DNA of 6,183 nt from Deltaproteobacteria bacterium (GTDB lineage: Bacteria; Desulfobacterota; Syntrophia; Syntrophales; UBA2210): positions 1 to 6,183 of the forward strand of contig JAFCZZ010000098.1 in the NCBI GenBank assembly GCA_019314085.1, read 5' to 3'. The position numbers and the translations under genes were made by a program. Below the pieces are notes generated by a model, which was not told the DNA's origin, did not search any database, and saw only the letters and a program-made list of their open reading frames with translations. Position 1 is the stretch's first letter, and each line of letters opens with the position of its first letter. Below are positions 1-6,183 of the stretch, piece after piece.

Positions 1-172
1 TGAAGGGGAACCGTGTATTCTTGAACGGGTCATCGTTGCGTATCTGGCCAGCTCGGAGCCCCTTGTCTCTTTGTCCTTCTCCATAAGGGCCTCTTTCAGT
101 TGTGAGACAAGGGGCTCCGAGCTGCCCAGATACGCAGCGATGACCCGTTCAAGAATACTCGGTTCCCCTTCA
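1..172. repeat. Fold-back inverted repeat, 69-bp arms around a 34-base centre
   Basis: Bases 1-69 are the reverse complement of 104-172 except at three pairs (14/159, 36/137, 48/125), leaving 70-103 as the centre. The right arm is the natural coding sequence of the kinase HPt start. The left arm is an inverted copy that continues to the window edge, so the true repeat may be longer. Read as protein in the orientation of the kinase, the copy differs from the original by Ser to Cys, Ala to Val and Gly to Ala; all three differences change the residue. A chimeric read or contig end is the simplest explanation; a real inverted duplication is possible. Confidence 0.93.
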
Positions 173-2790
173 ATCTGGAGATCCTGAAGCGCACGGAGCA
201 CGCTCCGATCGACGGCACCCGAACCGTTTTCACCCTTCTGCGGTGGGCCTTCTCCCTCCAATTCTCCGGGACCGGCGAGCGTGCCTTCCCCTTTCCGGTT
301 CCCTGCAGATCCGCGCGTCGTGCCGCCGCACCAGCGCTCCAAAGTGGCCAGCATCTGATTGAGCATAAACGGTTTACCCAGATAGTCGTCCATGCCGGCA
401 GCAAGACATTTATCCCTGTCCTCTTCAAGGGCGTGTGCCGTCAACGCGACAATGGGGGTCTTCTTTTTTAGCCCTTTCCCCTGTTCCAGATCCCGAATTG
501 CGGCCGTGGCCTGATATCCGTCAAGCACGGGCATCTGACAGTCCATAAAGATAAGATCATACATCTCTCCCGACCGGGCAACGGCATCAACCGCCTCCCT
601 GCCGTTGGTGGCAAGGGATACCCGGCAGCCGAATGCACTGAGCATGGCCTCGGTAACCTCCCGGTTCGTTGCGTTATCTTCCGCAACAAGGACATCGATA
701 TCAAATTTTCGCCCCTCTTCGGCGATGCTGTGTCTAGTGATAAGTTGTTGTGATGCATCCTCGGGATTTGAGCCCATCACCTTCAGCAATGAGGCGTGCA
801 GGTCGGACTGGCGAACCGGCTTCGTCAGATAAGCCAGGACGCCGCTCTCTTTGGCTATTCGAGCATCACCACGTAATCCTATCGAGGCGAGCATGATCAC
901 CCTGATATCGTCTAAGGCCGGATCAGCCTTTATCCTTTGGGCCACCTCCAGTCCACTCATATCCGGCATATTCATATCAAGAAGGACCAGATCAAAGGGA
1001 TCTTTTTGCTGTTGAGCCGAATTTAGTTTCTTGAGTCCTTCGGCTCCTCCTCCGGCACTGTCACTTTTCATCCCCAATGAAACCGTCTGCCGGTTGAAGA
1101 TTTCACGGTTCGTGGCGGTGTCATCGATGATAAGGACTCGAAGTCCCTCCAACCTGGCAACATTGGGGAAAAAGCTTTTTTCTTCCTTTTCAGGACTTAT
1201 TTCGAGATCCACGGTAAAAAAGAAGTTCGAACCTTTCCCCGGATCGCTTTCACAATCCAGAACGCCCCCCATCGATGAGATCAGTTCCATCGAGATTGCA
1301 AGACCGAGTCCCGTTCCGCCATATCGACGGGTTGTAGACCCGTCAACCTGGGAGAAGGGTTTAAAGAGTTTCTGCCGGTCTTCTCGGTTGATCCCGACCC
1401 CCGTGTCGAGGATCGACACATTCAACGTTACCCGATTATTCTCGCGCCTTGTCGTGGAGGCCCGCACGACAACCTCCCCTTTTTCCGTAAATTTGATGGC
1501 ATTACTCACAAGGTTATTGAGAATCTGTCGAAACCGGGTGGGATCGCCCTTGAGAAAGATATCCGTTTCCTCCGGGATAATAACGGCCAGCTCAAGGTCT
1601 TTGGCATGGCTCCGTGAAGCAAGCAGTTGAACGACATCTTCAATCAGCAGTCGCAGGTTAAAATGAATCTGTTCAAGGTCGAGTTTGCCTGCCTCTATTT
1701 TAGAAAAGTCAAGAATATTATTAATGATTTCCAGAAGCGACTCGCCTGCCCCCTGAATGGTTTCGGCAAACCTGCGTTGTTCATCGGCAAGGTCTGTCTC
1801 CAACAACAGTTCGGCCATACCCAGGACACCATTCATCGGCGTGCGGATCTCGTGGCTCATATTTGCCAGAAACTGGGATTTCACCTGGCTGGCCTTCTCG
1901 GCCTCCTCCTTGGCCTTTTCGAGATAAACCACCATCTCCTCCGTCTCGGTTTTGGCCCGGGAGAGATCCGCCGTGCGAGACGCAACCATCTCTTCAAGAC
2001 CGGAACTGTAGTTCTGCAGTTCCTTATCTCTCGTCTGGATTTCGCTGATCATGTCATTGAAACGGTCGATCAGGGTACCGAGCTCGTCATCGCGCCGTTT
2101 TTGTATCCGAACAGAATAATTTTTTCCCCTGGTCACCGAACTCATGGATTCCATCATTTCAATCAACGGATCAGCAACGATCTTCTGAACCCTGTTTGAT
2201 AAAAAGACCACAAGCAGGACCACAATGATCGCAGTAGATGCAATAACAATATAGAAGGCATCCAGTCTGCTTTGCACCTGCCTCATGCTATCAACCAGGA
2301 GAATGGCGCCGACAAATGTTTTGTTTACCAGGACAGGCCGCATGACATACATATGATTGTGGATCACGTAGGTGAAGCCACCCCGACCCTTCATTCCCTG
2401 CGGAGTCATCCGCCAGTGATGATCGGCAGTGCTCAGCTCGGCGATCAGGAGATTCGCGTCTATCCCACTCCGTTTGTATGTGCTGTAAACTTGAATGTTT
2501 TTATCGTACAGAACCGCAAGAACAATATCGCGGTTGATGGAAAGAGCGGCCAGATTTTCCCGGACCGCCTGTTCATCATTGAACAACATGGTGGCGCCAC
2601 TGTTTTCGGCGACCACATCTGCCACGAAAGAGAGCTCCTGGGCAAGATTTTTTTTGGCCTTTCCCTGCTCGTCAATGATCAGTGCCATAGACGCCAGACA
2701 CAAGATCAACATCCCGGCCAGGCTCAAAAGAAAAAGTTCTGTCCGTATGGAAAGATTTCCGCCTCGCAATATCGTGCGGCGCTTTATCAT
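1..2790 (-). CDS. Hybrid sensor histidine kinase (CHASE8-like sensor, HAMP, HisKA, HATPase, two REC, truncated HPt); runs off the left edge
   Basis: An inner-membrane sensor kinase that would autophosphorylate on His and relay phosphate through its own receivers. The frame is open from an upstream stop at 2857 to base 1 (930 codons from the ATG at 2790). TM1 is at about residues 19-39. The periplasmic domain (about 40-175) resembles CHASE8, with [19 protein letters not shown]2 is 179-198, followed by HAMP (DDELG 234-238) and a charged coiled coil (about 250-305). HisKA has [15 protein letters not shown] with H313. The ATPase has the N box around N430, DTGVGI 462-467 and [10 protein letters not shown] 491-500. 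REC1 has D556/D557, phosphoacceptor D605 and K657; REC2 has E704/D705, D750 and K806. A Gly/Pro-rich linker leads to an HPt-like start (about 860-906). The HPt never reaches its histidine, because codons after about 907 are an inverted copy of upstream sequence. A TTG at 2814 with GGGGAG seven bases upstream is an alternative start. The signal sensed is unknown. Confidence 0.93.
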   Translation of the reverse strand, partial: MIKRRTILRGGNLSIRTELFLLSLAGMLILCLASMALIIDEQGKAKKNLAQELSFVADVVAENSGATMLFNDEQAVRENLAALSINRDIVLAVLYDKNIQVYSTYKRSGIDANLLIAELSTADHHWRMTPQGMKGRGGFTYVIHNHMYVMRPVLVNKTFVGAILLVDSMRQVQSRLDAFYIVIASTAIIVVLLVVFLSNRVQKIVADPLIEMMESMSSVTRGKNYSVRIQKRRDDELGTLIDRFNDMISEIQTRDKELQNYSSGLEEMVASRTADLSRAKTETEEMVVYLEKAKEEAEKASQVKSQFLANMSHEIRTPMNGVLGMAELLLETDLADEQRRFAETIQGAGESLLEIINNILDFSKIEAGKLDLEQIHFNLRLLIEDVVQLLASRSHAKDLELAVIIPEETDIFLKGDPTRFRQILNNLVSNAIKFTEKGEVVVRASTTRRENNRVTLNVSILDTGVGINREDRQKLFKPFSQVDGSTTRRYGGTGLGLAISMELISSMGGVLDCESDPGKGSNFFFTVDLEISPEKEEKSFFPNVARLEGLRVLIIDDTATNREIFNRQTVSLGMKSDSAGGGAEGLKKLNSAQQQKDPFDLVLLDMNMPDMSGLEVAQRIKADPALDDIRVIMLASIGLRGDARIAKESGVLAYLTKPVRQSDLHASLLKVMGSNPEDASQQLITRHSIAEEGRKFDIDVLVAEDNATNREVTEAMLSAFGCRVSLATNGREAVDAVARSGEMYDLIFMDCQMPVLDGYQATAAIRDLEQGKGLKKKTPIVALTAHALEEDRDKCLAAGMDDYLGKPFMLNQMLATLERWCGGTTRGSAGNRKGEGTLAGPGELEGEGPPQKGENGSGAVDRSVLRALQDLQIEGEPSILERVIAAYLGSSEPLVSQLKEALMEKDKETRGSELARYATMTRSRIHGSPS

Positions 2791-2824
2791 CTGTCCCACC
2801 ACAATGACTAGCAAATTAAAACTC

Positions 2825-2842
2825 CCCGCAACAAGTTGCGGG
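2825..2842 (-). promoter_or_regulatory. Perfect 18-base palindrome just upstream of the kinase; possible weak terminator or RBS-masking hairpin
   Basis: On the minus strand CCCGCAACTTGTTGCGGG is a perfect palindrome that can fold as a 7-bp GC-rich stem with a CTTG loop. It is followed by GAGTTTTAATTT. The short T-run makes it a possible weak Rho-independent terminator or attenuator between the receptor remnant and the kinase. Its 3' arm also contains most of the GGGGAG (2822-2827) that could serve the alternative TTG start at 2814. Which role it has, if any, is not decided by sequence alone. Confidence 0.45.
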
Positions 2843-2852
2843 CAATGGCTCG

Positions 2853-2872
2853 CTGTTCAGTCCAAAGAACAG
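2853..2872. repeat. Small inverted repeat CTGTTC-N8-GAACAG
   Basis: Two perfect 6-base arms (2853-2858 and 2867-2872) are separated by eight bases, in the gap between the receptor remnant and the kinase, next to the 2825-2842 palindrome. It could be a protein-binding site or the second hairpin of a transcript leader. The arms are short enough that chance is also likely. Confidence 0.3.
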
Positions 2873-2905
2873 GAGCTACGGGTTACGTCCTTCTGCCGTG
2901 CCCTT

Positions 2906-3201
2906 TCAGGTTGATCTCAAGGCGTTCAGACCCTCCGGCATATCATCCTCCCCCCAGTAGACGCCGGAGATGTTCTGAGATCATCGTTGGTGATAACAAC
3001 GATAGCGGCGGCGCTGTCTGAGAGATTGCAAATCTTCTTACTCACTGAGATCATCTTAATGGACATCAGCTCATCAATGCTTATAACGGTCATATCTATT
3101 TTTCCCGCACAAAGGGGAACGGAACAGCACAGTGCCGCTCCAACTGCCAAAGAAAATACCACTGCAATACATATAGTTCCGTTTCGTATCAATACAGACA
3201 T
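2906..3201 (-). pseudogene. TonB-dependent receptor remnant: signal peptide and start of plug domain only, frameshifted
   Basis: From the ATG at 3201 the frame gives a signal peptide (positively charged MSVLIRNG, hydrophobic run, likely cleavage near CAG at about residue 33). Then come ISIDELMSIKMISVSKK and LSDSAAAIVVITNDDLRTS, which match the usual N-terminus and plug start of outer-membrane TonB receptors (SLEELM..., VTSVSKK, LSDAAAAIFVIT.EDIR.SG). The frame is lost right after DDLRTS and stops at 2926. Removing one GA from the GAGA at 2967-2970 restores the expected DDLRTSGV and continues to a PEGL resembling the conserved PEAL, before a stop at 2906. Intact receptors have roughly 600-800 residues, so most of the plug and the whole beta-barrel are missing. 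The frame without the shift is 91 residues. No strong Shine-Dalgarno is seen. A small secreted protein is a less likely reading. Confidence 0.72.
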
Positions 3202-3239
3202 ATGGCACCAGTGTTTTTCTTCGTTCTCAGTATCTACTC

Positions 3240-3267
3240 AGCATAATCAAGGAAAGCTCAATTTCAA
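3240..3267 (-). promoter_or_regulatory. Candidate sigma-70 promoter for the receptor remnant
   Basis: On the minus strand TTGAAA (3267-3262; 5 of 6 to consensus) is followed after 16 bases by TATGCT (3245-3240; 4 of 6). Transcription would begin near 3233, about 30 bases before the ATG at 3201, which is a normal leader length. It could also read through into the kinase, since no better promoter was seen closer to it. Confidence 0.4.
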
Positions 3268-3635
3268 GGGCCCAAAGAGGTGCTCGAGAGCAGAAGAATC
3301 TCTCAAACGTCACCGCTCCGGGAAAATCCTGTCTCCGGTCAATGTAAGGGGTCTATGAACCCTCACAAAGAATATCGGCACTTCTCTGATTTTCTTTAGG
3401 AAATCGTGAAACGCTTTTTTGAAAGAATAATAAAGAAATTAAATGAATTGATCTATCTTCTCGAGGCTTGGTTCCTTCCCGATACCGATGGGCAAGGCAC
3501 GGTCTTGACATGTTTTCATATCCCTGCTTTCGATGCTATTGACTGGCGAGCTCCTGTCCGGGCACGCATTCCCTCCAGGCCCCATAAAACAGAGAAAACT
3601 ATCGATTCTTGAGGGGTATACTCGTCGGAACCTGC
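3268..3635. other. Intergenic stretch without a convincing gene
   Basis: All frames on both strands are short here, and none of the peptides resembles a known family. The part around 3380-3460 is visibly AT-richer than its surroundings. A 68-codon plus-strand frame at 3406-3612 begins with GTG after an AGGA, but nothing else supports it. No strong terminator hairpin follows the dehydrogenase stop at 3636. The stretch may be eroded sequence linked to the decayed receptor locus. Confidence 0.5.
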
Positions 3636-4589
3636 TCAGTATCCTCTGGCAAGATCCACCACGCTTTCCATCGTGCCCGACCCGGCGAGATAAACCTCCA
3701 AGTTGCGGAGGATAATGTCTATTCCCCGATCCATATATTTGAGCGACACCCCGCAGATATGAGGGGTCAGGACAACGTTATCCAAGGTCCACAGGGGGCT
3801 GTCGTCCGGGAGCGGTTCGACAGTAAAAACGTCGCTGACCAGGGCGCGAATCGTCCTCTTTTGGAGGGCCTCGATCAGGTCCGTTTCCTTCACCGTCGCT
3901 CCCCGCCCCATATTGATAAAACAGGCCGTCTCCTTCATCAGATCGAAACACCCTTTATCAATCACCCCCCGCGTCTCTGCCGTATCGGGGAGGAGATTGA
4001 TCACGTAATCGCTCTGCCTGAAGATCTCCTTCATCTCTCCGAATCCGTAGACATGCTCGACGCACTCGACCGGCCCCGGGGTGCGTTTGACGCCGATCAC
4101 CCGCATACCGAACCAGGAGGCCCTCTGCGCGATTTCACGGCCGATACTCCCCAGCCCCAGGATACCGAGGGTGGAGCCGCAAATCTCCCCCTGGGGTGCC
4201 GAGCGGTCCCACCTTCCCTCCATTTGGCTTCGGAATAACAAGTGAAGGTTCCGCGCGAGATTGACCATCATCGCGATGGCATACTCCGTCATATATATCT
4301 TGTGAATCCCCCTGCCGCTGGTAATGATAATACCCCGCCGGCGGAGGGTATCCAGGGGAAGCATATCGACCCCCGCCGTCAACACCTGTATCCATTTGAG
4401 TTTGGGGGCATCTTCTATTATTTCGGCCGTAATCGGATGGAGAAAGGTGATCAGGATCTCGGCATCCCTGAGCTGCTGCGCAAAGAGTGTCCTGTCGGTA
4501 CAGAGGGTCACATCGCACCCGCCACACCCCTTTTCCAGCTGTTCGACACGGTCTTCCCCCAGGTTAAAGTCTACGAGTATCTTTTTCAT
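3636..4589 (-). CDS. D-isomer-specific 2-hydroxyacid dehydrogenase
   Basis: A cytoplasmic oxidoreductase expected to interconvert a 2-oxo acid and the D-2-hydroxy acid with NAD(P)H. The 317 residues match the usual length. The substrate-binding part includes TAGVD (71-75) and GIHKIYMTEYAIAMMV. The Rossmann core begins LGILGLGSIGREIA with GxGxxG at 145-150. The catalytic trio is present: R229 in MGRG, E258 in VEPLP and H277 in LTPHICG. The second beta strand ends VIGVKRT (164-170) without the acidic residue typical of NAD-specific members, which hints at NADP(H) use as in glyoxylate/hydroxypyruvate reductases; this is inference. The ATG at 4589 is supported by AAGGGGGG (4603-4596) six bases upstream. 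It is divergent from the MFS gene and probably shares its control region. The substrate cannot be told from sequence. Confidence 0.95.
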   Translation of the reverse strand: MKKILVDFNLGEDRVEQLEKGCGGCDVTLCTDRTLFAQQLRDAEILITFLHPITAEIIEDAPKLKWIQVLTAGVDMLPLDTLRRRGIIITSGRGIHKIYMTEYAIAMMVNLARNLHLLFRSQMEGRWDRSAPQGEICGSTLGILGLGSIGREIAQRASWFGMRVIGVKRTPGPVECVEHVYGFGEMKEIFRQSDYVINLLPDTAETRGVIDKGCFDLMKETACFINMGRGATVKETDLIEALQKRTIRALVSDVFTVEPLPDDSPLWTLDNVVLTPHICGVSLKYMDRGIDIILRNLEVYLAGSGTMESVVDLARGY

Positions 4590-4639
4590 CGTGCACCCCC
4601 CTTCGTCATATATACAGAGCCGATGATGCCACCCATAAC

Positions 4640-4655
4640 AATTTCCGCGGAAATT
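4640..4655. promoter_or_regulatory. Perfect 16-bp palindrome, candidate operator between divergent genes
   Basis: AATTTCCGCGGAAATT reads identically on both strands. It overlaps the -10 element (4658-4653) and the likely start point of the dehydrogenase promoter, and lies about 40 bases upstream of the MFS -35 element. Such placement suits a dimeric repressor acting on the dehydrogenase promoter, possibly affecting both genes. No regulator gene is in the window, and the motif was not matched to a named family. Confidence 0.55.
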
Positions 4656-4683
4656 TTACCACAAAAAAACAGAATCGTTACAA
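4653..4683 (-). promoter_or_regulatory. Candidate promoter of the 2-hydroxyacid dehydrogenase
   Basis: On the minus strand TTGTAA (4683-4678) and TAAAAT (4658-4653; 5 of 6) are separated by 19 bases. A TG one base before the -10 makes it an extended -10 promoter, which tolerates the long spacer. The leader to the ATG at 4589 would be about 55-60 bases. Confidence 0.45.
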
Positions 4684-4691
4684 ATTTTTTG

Positions 4692-4720
4692 TTGACGCGG
4701 TGGCTTCATTTCTCTATCAG
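4692..4720 (+). promoter_or_regulatory. Candidate promoter of the MFS transporter
   Basis: TTGACG (4692-4697; 5 of 6) and TATCAG (4715-4720; 4 of 6) have the optimal 17-base spacer. The start point would be near 4727, about 40 bases before the TTG start codon at 4768. Confidence 0.5.
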
Positions 4721-4755
4721 TAAAGGGGAGCGGTCATATTTCAAACAAAGGCACC

Positions 4756-4766
4756 GGGGATACCCC
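4756..4766 (+). promoter_or_regulatory. Shine-Dalgarno of the MFS gene inside a small GGGG-ATA-CCCC hairpin
   Basis: GGGGA (4756-4760) is the only good ribosome binding site before the MFS gene and sits seven bases before a TTG start codon. The CCCC at 4763-4766 can pair with its GGGG across a three-base loop. TTG start plus a masked site suggests deliberately low translation; the stem is only 4 bp, so this is tentative. Confidence 0.4.
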
Positions 4767-4767
4767 C

Positions 4768-5928
4768 TTGGATCTGAAAAAAATTATTCCCCTGTATATA
4801 GGCGCGGCGGTAGGCCCCCTGGGAGGATTCGGGGTTGTCGCCATCGTCCCCGTCTTCGCCGGGGTCTGGTCGATCGACTTCGCCGCGGCGTCCCTGGCCA
4901 TCACCTTTTACATGATACCCTTCATCGCGATCCAGATCTTCTCGGGACCGATCGCTCAACTTTTCGATGTGCGCAGAACACTGCTTGCGGGGTTCGGCAT
5001 CTATACCCTCGGAGGGATCCTGTGCGCCCTCTCAGGGAGTTTTTCATTCTTCCTTATCGGCAGGATTGTGCAGGGCACAGGGGGGGCCTTTCTCACGCCG
5101 ATCCTCATGGCCATGGTCGGCGAGGTGGTACCCGCGCGACATCTCGGGAAGGCGATGGGGGGGCTGGGGCTGGCCTATACCGCCGGTGTGACTCTCGGAC
5201 CGGCCATCTCCGGCCTGATCGAGGTCCGCTGCGGGTGGCAGGGGTTCTTCTACTTCCTGTCTGCCCTTTCGGCCATAACGTCCCTCTACTTCATGATCTG
5301 GTGTAAGGATGTCTGCCCACAGACGGAGGGTGGACACTCACTTTTCGGGATTTTCCCCCTGATCAGGCGGGCGATCTCCCTCCCGGGTGTTGTATCCCTG
5401 AGTCTCGCGGCCTTCAGCCTCTTTGTGGCGTATATCGGTATTATGACCTTCACGGCCGATTACCTGAAGACCACCTTTGCCCTCCCCTCCGACCGGATCG
5501 GCCTTCTGCTCTCCCTGACCGGCCTTTCGGGGCTGATCATGTCGCCGATCGCGGGGGTCCTGGGGGATCGGTACGGACGGCACATGGTATTTGCCGGAGG
5601 GACGATCATCATGCTCGCCGCCCTGGGACTGATGCTCTCCCTGCCCTTTCACTACGGGCACGACATGGCTCTCTTTCTGCTCCTCGGCGCGGGATCGGCA
5701 ACCGCGTGGACATCGCTCAATACGATGGCGGTGCAGGCATCTCCCGAGTTGCGCACACCGGTTACCTCCATCTATAACGCCCTCAAGTTTTCCGGGTACG
5801 CCCTCTCGCCGGTTATCCTGTCGATCTTCTATGGCGATAACCGGCTCACAACCGTTCAACTGGCGTGCGGCGGTGCGATCATCGTCTCCCTGCTGCTGGC
5901 GCTGCGGGCACGGCAAACCCTCCGCTAG
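4768..5928 (+). CDS. MFS transporter, drug:H+ antiporter type (12 TM)
   Basis: An inner-membrane proton-coupled transporter of 386 residues, normal for the 12-helix DHA1 group. Twelve hydrophobic segments can be traced, with a hydrophilic central loop at about 180-203. A motif A-like loop GPIAQLFDVRR (60-70) follows TM2, and a clearer copy GVLGDRYGRH (263-272) sits at the equivalent place in the second half. Motif B is LIGRIVQGTGGA (96-107). The antiporter motif C appears in TM5 as GLAYTAGVTLGPAISG (134-149), which favours export over uptake. The TTG start at 4768 is chosen because TM1 begins at residue 7 and the next ATG lies beyond TM1. The gene is divergent from the dehydrogenase and its stop overlaps the stop of the convergent SDR gene. 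The substrate is not known; export of an acid metabolite or of a toxic compound are both open. Confidence 0.94.
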   Translation: MDLKKIIPLYIGAAVGPLGGFGVVAIVPVFAGVWSIDFAAASLAITFYMIPFIAIQIFSGPIAQLFDVRRTLLAGFGIYTLGGILCALSGSFSFFLIGRIVQGTGGAFLTPILMAMVGEVVPARHLGKAMGGLGLAYTAGVTLGPAISGLIEVRCGWQGFFYFLSALSAITSLYFMIWCKDVCPQTEGGHSLFGIFPLIRRAISLPGVVSLSLAAFSLFVAYIGIMTFTADYLKTTFALPSDRIGLLLSLTGLSGLIMSPIAGVLGDRYGRHMVFAGGTIIMLAALGLMLSLPFHYGHDMALFLLLGAGSATAWTSLNTMAVQASPELRTPVTSIYNALKFSGYALSPVILSIFYGDNRLTTVQLACGGAIIVSLLLALRARQTLR

Positions 5929-6183
5929 ACGCTCGTCCAGCCCCCGTCCACGACAATCGTCTGGCCGGTGATGTAGCTCCCCGCATCCGAGGCGAGAAGA
6001 AGGAGGGGGCCTATGAGCTCCTCCGGTCTCCCGGGTCTGCGCATGGGGGTGCGCCGATTGATAAACCTTTTCCCCTCCTCGGTATCGAACAGCTCGGAGG
6101 TCATCTCGCTGGGGAAAAAACCCGGACCGAGGGCGTTGACCCGCACGCCGCGCCCGGCCCACTGCGCCGCCAGTTCCCGTGTC
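5925..6183 (-). CDS. Short-chain dehydrogenase/reductase (SDR), C-terminal part; 5' end beyond the window
   Basis: The last 85 residues of a classical SDR oxidoreductase. Visible landmarks are TRELAAQWAGRGVRVNALGP (the helix after the catalytic YxxxK plus the conserved RVN..PG), FFPSEMT, a substrate loop with RRTPMRRPGRPEELIG, and the C-terminal signature LLLLASDAGSYITGQTIVVD ending GGWTSV. The family is usually about 250 residues; the nucleotide-binding site and the catalytic Ser/Tyr/Lys lie to the right of the window. The tail resembles FabG-like and sugar-acid (gluconate 5-dehydrogenase type) SDRs, which cannot be separated here. The open frame continues upstream past the GTG at 6146, so that codon is not the start. 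The TAG stop (5925-5927) overlaps the MFS stop. Confidence 0.93.
   Translation of the reverse strand, partial: TRELAAQWAGRGVRVNALGPGFFPSEMTSELFDTEEGKRFINRRTPMRRPGRPEELIGPLLLLASDAGSYITGQTIVVDGGWTSV

Noticed and set aside
96..428. Minus-strand 110-codon frame near the left edge
   Set aside because: It is out of frame with the kinase receiver and HPt region and its peptide has no recognisable family features.
1031..2811. Plus-strand open frames of 139-199 codons (1031-1630, 1627-2199, 2272-2811)
   Set aside because: They lie opposite the kinase, whose minus-strand frame carries complete domains and catalytic motifs; the plus-strand peptides resemble nothing and are shadows.
3203..3218. Sigma-54-like TGGCAC on the plus strand
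   Set aside because: The -12 part reads TTTTT without the essential GC, and no plus-strand gene follows.
3505..3533. Perfect TTGACA on the plus strand
   Set aside because: The -10 at 17 bases is TTTCGA, a poor match, and it would only produce transcript antisense to the dehydrogenase.
3406..3612. Plus-strand 68-codon frame with GTG start and AGGA upstream
   Set aside because: No recognisable domain, abrupt composition change along its length and no clear promoter; kept only as a note in the intergenic entry.
4242..5306. Plus-strand open frame of 354 codons
   Set aside because: It overlaps the dehydrogenase antisense and the MFS gene out of frame; its second half is Arg/Gly/His-rich, typical of an off-frame reading of GC-rich DNA.
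5338..6162. Minus-strand open frame of 274 codons
   Set aside because: It is antisense to the MFS gene and out of frame with the SDR; composition is Arg/Gly/Gln-rich with no recognisable motif.

Overview
The window reads as a Gram-negative bacterial fragment of moderate GC content. It carries remnants of a TonB-dependent receptor next to a large periplasmic-sensing hybrid kinase, a pairing that recalls Desulfobacterota (deltaproteobacterial) genomes. That taxonomic guess is inference from gene content only. Both ends cut through genes, so the window may be a short contig.

Left part (1-2790, minus strand): one long open frame encodes a membrane-bound hybrid histidine kinase. Its order is TM - CHASE8-like periplasmic sensor - TM - HAMP - coiled coil - HisKA - HATPase - two receiver domains - linker - the start of an HPt domain. 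The frame is intact from about 2790 to the edge. However, the last 172 bases form a 69-bp-arm fold-back inverted repeat, so the HPt domain is replaced by an inverted copy of its own beginning before the phospho-histidine is reached. This is either a chimeric contig end or a real inverted duplication.

Middle (2820-3635): two small hairpins precede the kinase. Upstream lies a decayed TonB-dependent receptor that keeps only its signal peptide and the start of the plug domain and carries a 2-base frameshift. A plausible promoter precedes it. In related genomes a TonB receptor, a YfiR-like periplasmic protein and a CHASE8 hybrid kinase often sit together; here the receptor barrel and any YfiR gene are absent, as if an internal deletion had occurred. 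The 370 bases before the next gene hold nothing convincing.

Right part (3636-6183): a D-2-hydroxyacid dehydrogenase (minus) and a 12-TM MFS transporter of the drug:H+ antiporter type (plus) are divergent across a 178-bp region. That region holds a promoter for each gene and a perfect 16-bp palindrome on the dehydrogenase promoter, a candidate operator. The MFS gene ends in a 4-base CTAG overlap with the stop of a convergent, 5'-truncated SDR oxidoreductase. The dehydrogenase, transporter and reductase may serve handling of a hydroxy- or keto-acid or sugar acid, but the substrate cannot be read from the sequence.

No tRNA, rRNA, CRISPR array or insertion sequence was seen. I see no clearly new system; the most unusual items are the fold-back at the left edge, the eroded receptor-kinase locus and the divergent-promoter palindrome.
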